Part shown: one piece after another, positions 28,405 through 36,763 of the stretch
Layout of the letters: each line of letters begins with the position of its first letter
Position numbering within the stretch: position 1 is the stretch's first letter
Source of the DNA: Psychrobacter immobilis
Lineage (GTDB): Bacteria; Pseudomonadota; Gammaproteobacteria; Pseudomonadales; Moraxellaceae
Assembly: GCA_904846145.1 (NCBI GenBank)
Contig: CAJGZL010000001.1
Coordinates: forward strand, 1-64,000
DNA length: 64,000 nt
Direction of reading: 5' to 3'
Program-made: the position numbers and the translations under genes
The notes under the pieces: generated by a model
The model's input: only the letters and a program-made list of their open reading frames with translations
Databases searched by the model: none
Told to the model about the DNA's origin: nothing

Positions 28405-29469
28405 TTACTTGTTAAGCGTTTTTTCTATCCATTCAGGGGTCATTGCTCTTAATGCTTCTTTAGCACCGTGACATTCATAGACCGGGTATTCATCTTTTAG
28501 AGAAGTTAAGTTCAGGTAAGCATGTAGCTTATATTCATCTTTATTTTTTAAATAAATACCATATCTCAATCCGTCCGTAACTATCAGTCTGTTGCAGTTG
28601 TCTTTACCAACAGAGTACGATTGTGCTTGTGATTTAGCTGAAAGACATGAATTCCCTTTTTTCTTAGCTTCCACTACTATCTGTAAATTTTCATCTTTTC
28701 TTGGTAGTTGGCTAAATAAAGCAATGTCTACTTTATTCCACTCAATAGCCATCTTTTGAGGTGTCCAGCCAAGTGCTCGCAACAACGGAACAACCAGATA
28801 AGCAACCGTTTCAAATTCTGATGGGTTGTCATTGTTACGGTTATACCATTTGGCTATTCTTATTAATTCGTCTATTTCATCCATTAGTGTCTGAATAGAG
28901 TTACTAGATATTCCTTCATTAAAAAGATATTCAGAAATTTCTTCAAAATTGATCGTTTTTTGAGATACTGCCTTAGGTAAGGCTACGAGTTCTCTGTCGT
29001 AATTCTTGGTAACATCCAATGTTTCTAGCCATTTTTCAACCAATTCTGAATCTAAACGTTGAGTAGGGTCACCTAGTTTTAAAGAATAAATAGGGAATTT
29101 CTCTTTTCCTTTCCATAGCCATTTAACCCTTCTTACATGTTGCAAATCCCAACCATCAATATCAGAAAAGTCTTCAAGCCATTCGTACTCGCCAACAATG
29201 ACACCAACCCCATAAATTCTATTAGTTCCCAAACGTAATACAACAATATCACCATCTTTCATTTTTTCAGCGAATCTTGATAAGTTTGTAATCTTCTTCG
29301 AACTCGTACCATTTTCTTCTAAGATAACTTTAACGTCAGGAAATACTCCAGCATTTCCTGGCCCATTCAAAATCACATCCCATTTAAGACAGGTTTCTAT
29401 ATAATTTCTGTCTGTGTCACCTGCTGCTTGTTGCCAAATAACTTTATTATCTATATTCATAATTTGCAT
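28405..29469 (-). CDS. predicted PUA/EVE-like plus PD-(D/E)XK nuclease protein
   Basis: The 354-residue protein has three visible parts. Residues about 60-135 resemble an EVE/PUA-type reader domain (KDGDIVVLRLGTNRIYGVGVIVGEY, a strand-turn seen in proteins that bind modified bases). Residues 170-215 are a helical linker. Residues about 215-345 match the N-terminal nuclease fold of type I restriction HsdR subunits: E219 in a helix followed by VVPLLRALGW, then D248 (VDIALF), E267-x-K269 (IVVEAKK), and Q281/Q283 (SAKSQAQSY). This is a complete PD-(D/E)XK active-site set. It reads as a stand-alone modification-dependent or defence nuclease. No helicase or methylase partner is adjacent. The DNA is AT-rich (17 G+C in 28861-28920) compared with core genes. 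No strong ribosome site precedes the start (second ATG at 29460). The activity is inference. Confidence 0.6.
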   Translation of the reverse strand: MQIMNIDNKVIWQQAAGDTDRNYIETCLKWDVILNGPGNAGVFPDVKVILEENGTSSKKITNLSRFAEKMKDGDIVVLRLGTNRIYGVGVIVGEYEWLEDFSDIDGWDLQHVRRVKWLWKGKEKFPIYSLKLGDPTQRLDSELVEKWLETLDVTKNYDRELVALPKAVSQKTINFEEISEYLFNEGISSNSIQTLMDEIDELIRIAKWYNRNNDNPSEFETVAYLVVPLLRALGWTPQKMAIEWNKVDIALFSQLPRKDENLQIVVEAKKKGNSCLSAKSQAQSYSVGKDNCNRLIVTDGLRYGIYLKNKDEYKLHAYLNLTSLKDEYPVYECHGAKEALRAMTPEWIEKTLNK

Positions 29470-29530
29470 AAAATAAAGGGGAAGTTAATTTTAGACGAGA
29501 ACTTAATACTTTCATCTCGCAGAGCAACGC

Positions 29531-29566
29531 CAATCTATTATATTTATTATTAAATATAATAGATTG
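29531..29566. repeat. perfect AT-rich 16-bp hairpin
   Basis: Bases 29531-29546 and 29551-29566 pair perfectly around a four-base TTAT loop. It is almost pure A+T and is not followed by a T-run on either strand. It lies between the gpsA end and the nuclease-gene start, 62 bases upstream of the latter, so it could be a regulatory site, a weak terminator or a scar. Confidence 0.7.
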
Positions 29567-29673
29567 CTTTAAGAACTTGATAATATCAAGAGACGGAGCG
29601 GCTCTTAAACATAAGACACATAATAAGTATAATCAAGCTGCCTGATTGAATTTTTGTATCGGCCTCAATAAAA

Positions 29674-30978
29674 CTAGTCATCATCAGATTTATCAGCATC
29701 ATCATCACTATTCTCTTGCGCAGCAGCGTTCATCTGCGCGGTTAATGCAGCGTTACTATGATCGTGCGGCATCACAAACTCGACATCACTACGGAATCCT
29801 GCTTCCATTAGATGTAGAGCCACGCCTAATGCCGCTTTATCTTCATAGATCACTGCATATAAAGCATGGGTGATTGGCATATAGATGCCCTGTCTGGTCG
29901 CTTTTTCATGTACCTGCTGAATGGTATTGACCCCTTCAGCGGTCTGACCTAACTTTTTAACCGCCGCATCAATACTCATACCGCGACCGAGCATATTACC
30001 GATACGATAATTACGACTGAGCTCAGAGCTACAAGTAGCATACAGATCACCTACCCCTGATAAGCCTAAAAAGGTCAATGGGTTGGCACCTTCCTCAAGC
30101 CCAAAACGACTCATCTCGGCAAGTGAGCGAGTCAATAGCATTGCTTTAGTATTCTCGCCAACATCGTAAGCTGCCGCCATACCCATCGCGATAGCATAGA
30201 TGTTTTTGAGAGCGCCACCAAGCTCAACCCCACGGATGTCATCGCTGGCAAAGACACGGAAAAACGCACTGTGTAGCGCGGCTTGTACTGCATGACGTAG
30301 TGGCTCAGATTGACTGGCAATCACTGTCGCTGATGGCATATTTTTCATGATTTCAATAGCCAAATTCGGCCCTGACATCACCCCAAAGTTCACCTCTGGC
30401 AACTCATCTTTGATGATATCACTCATCATAGCAAAAGTATCTTTTTCCATACCTTTAGTGAGTGACACTATCGACTGCCCAGTGATGTAAGGGGCTATGT
30501 TTTTAAGGGTTTGACGAAAGGCTGAACTCGGTACTGCCAAAAAGATAATATCTTTATCTTTAACCGCTGACTCCAAGTCATGGCTAAATTTGAGTCGATC
30601 ATCGAGCTTAAATCCAGGCAGATACTTCTTGTTCATGCGTAGCTTCGTCATTGACTTAACCGTCCGCTTATCGCGCACCCAAAGCGTGGTATCACAGCCA
30701 TTACGTGCGGCTAAGTTTGCCATTGCCGTACCAAAGCTGCCACCGCCCAAAAACGCCAAGCGCAGTTTGGTTGGCGACTTATGAATATCATCCATATTAT
30801 TGGCTACAGCAGATTCTACGCTACTAGGATTAAGCTTTTTACGCACAAGTCCTGACTTGTTAGCGCGCTCAATAATAGTTGCCAGCAAGCCGCCTTGCTT
30901 TTCATTGTTAGCGTTATTAGCATCAGAATCATTGTGATTATCTATATCACTGTTAGGCGTTTTATTATCTTTAGTCAT
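29674..30978 (-). CDS. gpsA: glycerol-3-phosphate dehydrogenase (NAD(P)+)
   Basis: GpsA reduces dihydroxyacetone phosphate to sn-glycerol-3-phosphate for phospholipid synthesis. The start at ATG 30978 gives 434 residues; the family is about 335. The surplus is an acidic, Asn/Asp-rich N-terminal tail of about 75 residues and a short Asp-rich C-terminal tail. The core starts with the dinucleotide loop LAFLGGGSFGTAMANLA, then VPSSAFRQTL, the catalytic lysine in VELGGALKNIYAIAMGMA, and LSGVGDLYATC. It heads a same-strand series (nuclease, sixA, gspL, gspM) and follows a nitroreductase gene with a gap of about 110 bases. Confidence 0.96.
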   Translation of the reverse strand: MTKDNKTPNSDIDNHNDSDANNANNEKQGGLLATIIERANKSGLVRKKLNPSSVESAVANNMDDIHKSPTKLRLAFLGGGSFGTAMANLAARNGCDTTLWVRDKRTVKSMTKLRMNKKYLPGFKLDDRLKFSHDLESAVKDKDIIFLAVPSSAFRQTLKNIAPYITGQSIVSLTKGMEKDTFAMMSDIIKDELPEVNFGVMSGPNLAIEIMKNMPSATVIASQSEPLRHAVQAALHSAFFRVFASDDIRGVELGGALKNIYAIAMGMAAAYDVGENTKAMLLTRSLAEMSRFGLEEGANPLTFLGLSGVGDLYATCSSELSRNYRIGNMLGRGMSIDAAVKKLGQTAEGVNTIQQVHEKATRQGIYMPITHALYAVIYEDKAALGVALHLMEAGFRSDVEFVMPHDHSNAALTAQMNAAAQENSDDDADKSDDD

Positions 30979-31086
30979 ATCTATTATCCAATCCTCTGAT
31001 ATTATTTTGGTTGCTTGTAGGCTTGACACCTAAAGATATAGCTTTATTTTACAGCAATCTCAGTTTGCTTTAAGTTTATATTAGTT

Positions 31087-31725
31087 CTAAGACTCAAAGC
31101 GCAACAAAGTCTCGATATCGATAGGCTTACGTGAGGTTTTTTCCACAGGACTTGTACCTGTATAGACAAAAGCGGTGACATAGTCATCCTCGCCAATACC
31201 AAAGTAAGCTTTTACAGCGGGCTCATTACATAATAATCCTGTCCGCCATACTGTGCTAAAGCCTTGTGCTTTTAATGCTAATATCAGATTCTGTACCGCA
31301 GAGCCTGCGCTTAACATCTGTTCGAAGGGGGGTACTTTTTTATTTTCTTGCATTTGAGTGACTACGGTAATAATGACGGGCGCGCGCAGGGGTAGATGAG
31401 CAGTTTTATGCACAGTTTTCTCAGATAACTCTTCATCATCAATAGCTGCTTTAGCTTGAGCGGCAGCGACCAGTGCTTGACCTAATTGATGTCGAGCTTC
31501 ACCTTCGGTAACAATAAAACGCCATGGTCGCAGCTTTTTATGATCAGGGGCGGTTGCTGCGCAGCCAATAGCCGAGCGAATTTGCTCATGATTTGGTGCA
31601 GGCTCATTTAGAGTACCTATGCTACGTCTAGAGTTAATCCAACTAATCAGCTGCTCAGCGCTCATTTGATCGTCAGTATTATCATTAGTTACATCGTCAT
31701 CATCGATATGATTATCTATACTCAT
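31087..31725 (-). CDS. nitroreductase family protein, YdjA-like
   Basis: The 212-residue FMN-dependent reductase has the minimal nitroreductase length. Features include SRRSIGTLNEP near the start (RRS FMN contact), CAATAPDHKKLRPWRFIV (the YdjA-type DHKxLRPWRF string), a central AGSAVQNLILALKAQGFSTVWRTG, and a C-terminal FVYTGTSP. Asp-rich residues open the protein (IDDDDVTNDNTDDQ). YdjA subfamily members have a small active site and unknown natural substrate. The gene lies between zapE and gpsA on the same strand. Confidence 0.88.
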   Translation of the reverse strand: MSIDNHIDDDDVTNDNTDDQMSAEQLISWINSRRSIGTLNEPAPNHEQIRSAIGCAATAPDHKKLRPWRFIVTEGEARHQLGQALVAAAQAKAAIDDEELSEKTVHKTAHLPLRAPVIITVVTQMQENKKVPPFEQMLSAGSAVQNLILALKAQGFSTVWRTGLLCNEPAVKAYFGIGEDDYVTAFVYTGTSPVEKTSRKPIDIETLLRFES

Positions 31726-31813
31726 TATCTATCCTTAATTTTTAATTATTTTTAGTGTTGAATGCTTTCGATAGTTAATCCTAGTTTAATTCTATCAAGC
31801 GCTTTAAAGTATA

Positions 31814-31843
31814 AAGCCATACAAAGCTATTTTTGTATGGCTT
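31814..31843 (-). terminator. 12-bp hairpin after zapE
   Basis: AAGCCATACAAA (31814-31825) pairs perfectly with TTTGTATGGCTT (31832-31843) over a six-base loop. It lies about 93 bases beyond the zapE stop. The T-run on the minus strand is weak, so termination may be inefficient. Confidence 0.6.
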
Positions 31844-31935
31844 ATGCTGAGCATTCTTACAAGCTCACTGTAATAAGTTTGGATACAGTGTAATAAGCAA
31901 TGTATAACAAAATCCATCTTACCTAATAAAAAAGC

Positions 31936-33051
31936 TTATGCTATATCATCAAGGCGATGCTTCATCTTCAAATAATCCTCTGACTGCATCTCAAGCAATC
32001 GTGAGCGCGTACGCTCAATCTCAAAGGCTAACTTTTCGCCTTGATATAAGTCTAAAATAGACTGCTCAGCTCGAATTAACAGTTTGACCCGCCGATCATA
32101 GAACTCATCAACCATATAAATAAAACGCCGAGTCGGATCACGCAGATCGTCGTCTAAGGCAGGTACGGCATTGACCAGCACCGTACTATAACGATTGGCA
32201 ATTTCAATAAAGTCTGACGCTGAGCGCGGCTGCATGCACAAGTGCCGAAAATCACAAAAAAGCATGGTTTCAGTACGGGCGTTTATTTTGACCTCACGAC
32301 CATTGACTTCGATAGGCTCGCTGCTAATCTTAATATTAGTAGATAAACTGGCAAAACGGTTCGCCAGCCAATTATGATTATCTCGCGTCATCGGTGACTT
32401 ATAAAGCTCAGCTTGTTGCAATAGTCGCAGTCGATAATCCACCCCTGCATCGATATTCATCACCGTAGTATGAGTCTCAACCTCAGCTATCGCAGGTAAA
32501 AAACGATCCCGATGCAGACCATCTTTATACAAGCCAGAGGGTTCGATGTTGGAGGTGGCAACTAAAGTCACCCCACGATTAAACAACATAGTAAATAAGT
32601 CGCCTAAAATCATCGCATCGGAGACGTTAGAGACAAAAAACTCATCGAAGCAGATAACAACGGCTTCGTTATAGATAATATCAGCCACTTTTTCTAGGGG
32701 ATCTGCTTGACCCTGAATCTGATTAAGCTCTTTATGTACTCGCTGCATGAAATGATGAAAGTGCTGACGCATCTTGCGATCGATAGTTAGTGAATCATAG
32801 AACATATCCATCATCCACGTCTTACCACGACCGACTCCGCCCCACATATACAAGCCCTTTGGCGCGGCAGGTTTTGATTTTAAAAAACTAAACATGCTCT
32901 TTTTTTGATTCGCACTTTCATTCAGCTGATGGTAGAGATGATCAAGATAGCTCATAGCTTGATGCTGTTGCTCATCTTTATTAAAGCCTTCTTGCTCAAT
33001 GGCTTGCTCGTAGCGCTGCAATGGAGATAAACTCATAATGCGACTCATCAT
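31936..33051 (-). CDS. zapE: cell division protein ZapE (AFG1-like ATPase)
   Basis: ZapE is an ATPase that interacts with FtsZ in the division ring. The 371-residue protein begins LSPLQRYEQAIEQEGF, has Walker A GGVGRGKT at 71-78, a Walker B-type region VICFDEFFVSNVSDAM, sensor VATSNIEPSGLYKDGL, and the late LFCDFRHLC and EFYDRRVKLLIRAE motifs of the family. Three closely spaced ATGs exist (33051, 33048, 33036); the last gives the shortest N-terminus and is equally possible. It is transcribed alone and is followed by a hairpin. Confidence 0.93.
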   Translation of the reverse strand: MMSRIMSLSPLQRYEQAIEQEGFNKDEQQHQAMSYLDHLYHQLNESANQKKSMFSFLKSKPAAPKGLYMWGGVGRGKTWMMDMFYDSLTIDRKMRQHFHHFMQRVHKELNQIQGQADPLEKVADIIYNEAVVICFDEFFVSNVSDAMILGDLFTMLFNRGVTLVATSNIEPSGLYKDGLHRDRFLPAIAEVETHTTVMNIDAGVDYRLRLLQQAELYKSPMTRDNHNWLANRFASLSTNIKISSEPIEVNGREVKINARTETMLFCDFRHLCMQPRSASDFIEIANRYSTVLVNAVPALDDDLRDPTRRFIYMVDEFYDRRVKLLIRAEQSILDLYQGEKLAFEIERTRSRLLEMQSEDYLKMKHRLDDIA

Positions 33052-33335
33052 TTGACAAAATAAATAAAAGTATTACTATCAACAATGGCTACTAACTTAT
33101 GTCTTTAACACTGAGTATAGTGACCATTGTACTACCCGAACAATCTTCAAACAGCATCTAAAAACTAGGCTTATAAACCATTATCAAAGATGAACTAGCT
33201 TAAGCTTGCCGCTTAATATAGGCTTTAGAATACAAGCTTTAGACTATAAACTCTATAGCATAGGTTATAAAACATCGTCTTTATAACTTAAAATTTATAA
33301 CCTAAACCTTAGCACTTGGCCTTCAAACATCAGCT

Positions 33336-33986
33336 TTACTCTGCGCTATGCTGCGCCAATAGTTTTTTGAGCTCTGACAAGCGTCCATGAAAAAAGTGCC
33401 CTGCGCCATCAACGACACTGACCTCAATGCCTAAACGCTCAGCAAAAGCTTGCATATTGGCAGGCTCAATCACTTCATCAGCATTGCCATAGATCTCAAA
33501 AGTTTTTTCTATAGGCAAGCTGATATCATCGCTAGCGTTTTTCTCTATTGACGGCGAGATTAGCGCTACCTTGTCAATCTCAAAGTCACTCAAGCCCCAT
33601 ATATGAGGTGATATTAGCATCTGTTCAGCCACTCGGGCGGTCACATAACCCCCGAAAGAGAAGCCACCAAGCCATATTTTTCGGGCATTGGTTTGGGTCG
33701 CCAGCCATTGTAGCACGGTCATAGCATCGAGTAATTCACCATCCGCGTAATCATGCTCGCCTGTCGATTGACCCACGCCGCGAAAATTAAAGCGTACCAC
33801 ATGCATGCCATTGTCACGGGCAAATCGATACATAGTAGTGACGACTTTATTATTCATCGTGCCTTCAAATAGAGGGTTAGGATGGCATAATAGCGCTACA
33901 GTATCGGTACTAGCATCGTTAGGATTGTCTTGTTGCCAGAGCGCGTCAACTTCCAACACGCCAGCAGGAGCAGGAATTAAGGGCAT
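33336..33986 (-). CDS. alpha/beta hydrolase
   Basis: The 216-residue hydrolase has its nucleophile S110 in GGFSFGGYV and a final catalytic histidine in GAGHFFHGRL. The strings LLCHPNPLFEGTMNNKVV and VRFNFRGVGQSTGEHDYADGE are those of the small proteobacterial hydrolase group near dienelactone hydrolases and YcjY/KANL3-like proteins; substrates are generally unknown. There is no signal peptide, so it is cytoplasmic. It stands alone with AT-rich flanks of about 270-280 bases on each side. Confidence 0.85.
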   Translation of the reverse strand: MPLIPAPAGVLEVDALWQQDNPNDASTDTVALLCHPNPLFEGTMNNKVVTTMYRFARDNGMHVVRFNFRGVGQSTGEHDYADGELLDAMTVLQWLATQTNARKIWLGGFSFGGYVTARVAEQMLISPHIWGLSDFEIDKVALISPSIEKNASDDISLPIEKTFEIYGNADEVIEPANMQAFAERLGIEVSVVDGAGHFFHGRLSELKKLLAQHSAE

Positions 33987-34251
33987 AATGATAACTACAG
34001 GTTAAGAATATAGACCAATTATCCTAGATACAGCTTATATTTCAAGTTATTTGCTGCTTATCGAACAAAATAGCTCTAATTAAAGCAATGTTGCTATCGA
34101 AACATCTGTTTTTTATTCTACTCATATTATCTTTGGGCAACATAGAGGTAATATCGTACACACTAACCCTCTATACGCTACCACTATTAATCAGGTAGAT
34201 TCACATGGTTCGTTAGAAGACTAATTTTGCATGACTTAAAGGATATAACTC

Positions 34252-34632
34252 ATGATAAATAACCAAGCTACTTTGAATAAAACTTTAGCGCTCAGTGCAA
34301 CTATTGCAGTGGCTTTAGCCCTTAGCGCTTGCCAAAGCACGCCCTCATCCCCAGTCATTCAGCGGGCTGACGCCACTTTCGAGACCACAGGTTTAGGCGA
34401 GTCAAAAGTAAAAGCGCAGCAGAACGCTATCGATAGTGCCAATAAAACCTGTCGCAGTAAACAAGTGATCATCGTCAATGACGAAGTGAAATATAATGGC
34501 CTATTAGATGAGCGTGCTGGACGCATGATTGGACAAGTAGGTGCGGTGGTTGGCTCAGTGCTGGGTAATAAATCACCAGACTTTTCGCGTGATGATGATT
34601 ATGAATACACTATTAACTTTCGTTGCCAATAA
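34252..34632 (+). CDS. small lipoprotein with glycine-zipper-like segment
   Basis: The 126-residue protein has a lipoprotein signal (TIAVALALSAC, lipobox cysteine at about residue 27), so it is membrane attached at the periplasm. A conserved-looking middle reads GLGESKVKAQQNAIDSANKTC, which resembles the repeats of bacterial small lipoproteins of unknown function. Near the end, GRMIGQVGAVVGSVLGNK is a glycine-spaced hydrophobic stretch. No enzyme motif is present. It is followed by a clear terminator, so it is transcribed on its own. Confidence 0.7.
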   Translation: MINNQATLNKTLALSATIAVALALSACQSTPSSPVIQRADATFETTGLGESKVKAQQNAIDSANKTCRSKQVIIVNDEVKYNGLLDERAGRMIGQVGAVVGSVLGNKSPDFSRDDDYEYTINFRCQ

Positions 34633-34665
34633 GTTAAAAACTTAACGGTAAAGTGTCAGAATTTT

Positions 34666-34711
34666 AGCCAATAACTAGGATAATAATTTTATGGTCGTTA
34701 TTGGCTTTTTT
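34666..34711 (+). terminator. terminator of the lipoprotein gene
   Basis: AGCCAATAAC (34666-34675) pairs with GTTATTGGCT (34697-34706), followed by a T-run to 34711. Confidence 0.85.
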
Positions 34712-34803
34712 ATGAATAGACTTTTTGTTAGCCTACTTTTGAGCTAAGCTAGCGCTTTGACATTTTATTATAGACATATCATCGATAGCTATCTGGTCTT
34801 ATT

Positions 34804-36342
34804 ATGCGTAAACCTAATCTTAATGCTGTATCAGTAAGCAAAAAATCAGCCGCCGAAAATAACGCTAAAGTAATAACCCCTGCCAAGGATTTAGAAACTC
34901 TAGAGGCTGAGCTGGCCGAGGTTGAGGCTAGTTTAGAGACCAATCTTGAGGATACCGTACTGCGCCTGAGCGATTATCTCGCAGCAGTAGATATGGTCAT
35001 CAAGCAAACCTTTGCGCATCGGGTTTGGGTCAAAGCTGAGATTCGCAACTTATCCAGTAAAGGCGGACATTATTATTTTGAGCTGGCTGAAAAGGACGAT
35101 GATGGCAAAGTGGTTGCCAGCTGTCGTGGTAATCTTTGGCGCTTTAAAGCCACGCGTGTATTAGCCAAGTTTGAGCGCGCGACGGGCATGCCACTGGCAC
35201 GCGATCTAACAGTGCTGCTAAAAGTCTCCGCCAGCTTCCATGCGCAGTATGGTTTTGCCTTAACGATTGAAGATATCGATCCTAGCTATACTTTAGGCGA
35301 TTTGGCGCGCCAATATGCGCAGATGGTCGATCGTCTGACGGGTGAAGGGCTACTCCATCTGAATCAGCAGCTACCCAAGCCCTTTGATATCGAGCACGTT
35401 ATCATCATCGCCCCTGAAAAGGCAGCAGGACTCGGCGACTTTCAAGCCGATGCCGATCGACTTGCCAGCACAGGCGCTTGCCAGTTTCACTATTATAATG
35501 CTACCTTTCAGGGCAATCATGCGCCAGGCGAGATACGCCAAGCGATTGTCAGCGCTCAGCAGCAGTTTTATGATAATTATCAGCACCTCCCTGATTTATT
35601 AGTGATTATTCGTGGTGGCGGTGCGGTTGGCGATTTGGCTTATCTCAATGATTATGAGCTGGCGGCCCTCATAGCTGAGCAGCCTGTCCCTGTTTGGGTA
35701 GGTATCGGTCATGAGCGTGATAAAGTCATCTTAGATGAAGTGGCGCATACTAGCTTTGATACGCCATCCAAAGTTATCGCGGCTATCAGCGCGCATTTGG
35801 CTAACTTAGTCGCGCAAACGATGCAGTATCGGGCGCAAATCACACAAGCCGCCCAGCGACAGCTGAAAAGCGCTGAACAGCAAGCTATTCGTCAGCTCAG
35901 TCAGTTGCAATCGCAAACTATAGGTCAGCTAACTGCACTACAAAAAGACAGCGACTATGCTTGGCGTAGTATTCAACAAAGTGCCCAGAGGCAAGTCAAG
36001 CAAGCGACTAGATTAACTATCGATTATCAAAGTCAAATAGAACAAGCCGCCCAGCAAATTATAACGACGGCTAGTATAGAATCTAGCAACCAACGAGAGA
36101 CAATTATGCACAGCGCTGAGCAGCAGCTAATAAAAGCGCAACGTGAAAGCACTTATCTGCGCGACATTGTGCTATTGCATCGACCTGAGCGAGTACTGAA
36201 TCAGGGTTATACCCTGCTAACGACTACAGCTGGCAAGCATACCTTGACCAGCAGTACGCAGCTCTATCCTGAGCAAATAATTAAAATCAGGCTAAAAGAC
36301 GGTCAAGCGACTGCGCAAATCTTAGACGTTACTGGCTTTTAA
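34804..36342 (+). CDS. xseA: exodeoxyribonuclease VII large subunit
   Basis: XseA with XseB degrades single-stranded DNA in both directions. The 512-residue protein has an N-terminal extension of about 45 residues before the OB-fold (LRLSDYLAAVDMVIKQTFAHRVWVKAEIRNL), then a catalytic core with RGGGAVGDLAYLNDYELA and GIGHERDKVILDEVAHTSFDTPS. A long Gln-rich coiled-coil helix (about 345-450) is the arm that binds XseB copies. The C-terminus closes with RVLNQGYTLL. The small subunit follows 44 bases later with its own ribosome site, AAGGAA. Confidence 0.97.
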   Translation: MRKPNLNAVSVSKKSAAENNAKVITPAKDLETLEAELAEVEASLETNLEDTVLRLSDYLAAVDMVIKQTFAHRVWVKAEIRNLSSKGGHYYFELAEKDDDGKVVASCRGNLWRFKATRVLAKFERATGMPLARDLTVLLKVSASFHAQYGFALTIEDIDPSYTLGDLARQYAQMVDRLTGEGLLHLNQQLPKPFDIEHVIIIAPEKAAGLGDFQADADRLASTGACQFHYYNATFQGNHAPGEIRQAIVSAQQQFYDNYQHLPDLLVIIRGGGAVGDLAYLNDYELAALIAEQPVPVWVGIGHERDKVILDEVAHTSFDTPSKVIAAISAHLANLVAQTMQYRAQITQAAQRQLKSAEQQAIRQLSQLQSQTIGQLTALQKDSDYAWRSIQQSAQRQVKQATRLTIDYQSQIEQAAQQIITTASIESSNQRETIMHSAEQQLIKAQRESTYLRDIVLLHRPERVLNQGYTLLTTTAGKHTLTSSTQLYPEQIIKIRLKDGQATAQILDVTGF

Positions 36343-36386
36343 TTTAGCAAATAACTTGATAACAAAACTTGAATTAAGGAAAGACT

Positions 36387-36629
36387 ATGACAACGACTCG
36401 CAAACGCAAAAAAGCCGCCCCAAAAACCTTCAAGGCGGCCTACGATATTTTAAAAACCAATGCCGCTGATTTGCAAGCACAAGATGAGCCAGATATCGAT
36501 AATTTGATGACGACTGTTGAAGAATCTATTGCCGCCTATCGCGTTTGTGAGACTCGCATTAATGCGGTGCAACAGGCATTAGACGCAGCGTTTTCTGATG
36601 AAGAAGTGGCTGCTAGCACTGATAATTGA
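36387..36629 (+). CDS. xseB: exodeoxyribonuclease VII small subunit
   Basis: The 80-residue product has the XseB helical pair: FKAAYDILKTNAADLQAQDEPDIDNLMTTVEESIAAY spans residues 15-51, followed by a second helix VCETRINAVQQALDAAF. Several copies coat the coiled-coil arm of XseA. A basic N-terminus (TTRKRKKAAPK) is common in Moraxellaceae. It is the second gene of the xseAB pair; a palindromic repeat follows right after its stop. Confidence 0.9.
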   Translation: MTTTRKRKKAAPKTFKAAYDILKTNAADLQAQDEPDIDNLMTTVEESIAAYRVCETRINAVQQALDAAFSDEEVAASTDN

Positions 36630-36651
36630 TGTTCAATGAAGTGGAATCAAA

Positions 36652-36742
36652 ATGTTACGCAGTTTTGCAGGGTGCTTTTTAAGCACCGATTCTTAATTAT
36701 GACTAATTAATGGTGCGATGGAGAGCACCCTACGCAACATTC
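36652..36742. repeat. palindromic intergenic repeat after xseB
   Basis: The left arm (36652-36676) and right arm (36725-36742) are inverted copies of AATGTTGCGTAGGGTGCT, with one substitution and an eight-base insertion in the left arm. The inner part contains a smaller GGTGCTTTTTAAGCACC hairpin. The end shares the GCGTAGGGT string with the repeat at 21495-21618, so both appear to be one family. Confidence 0.7.
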
Positions 36743-36763
36743 CAGTTAGATTCTTCTGTCAAT

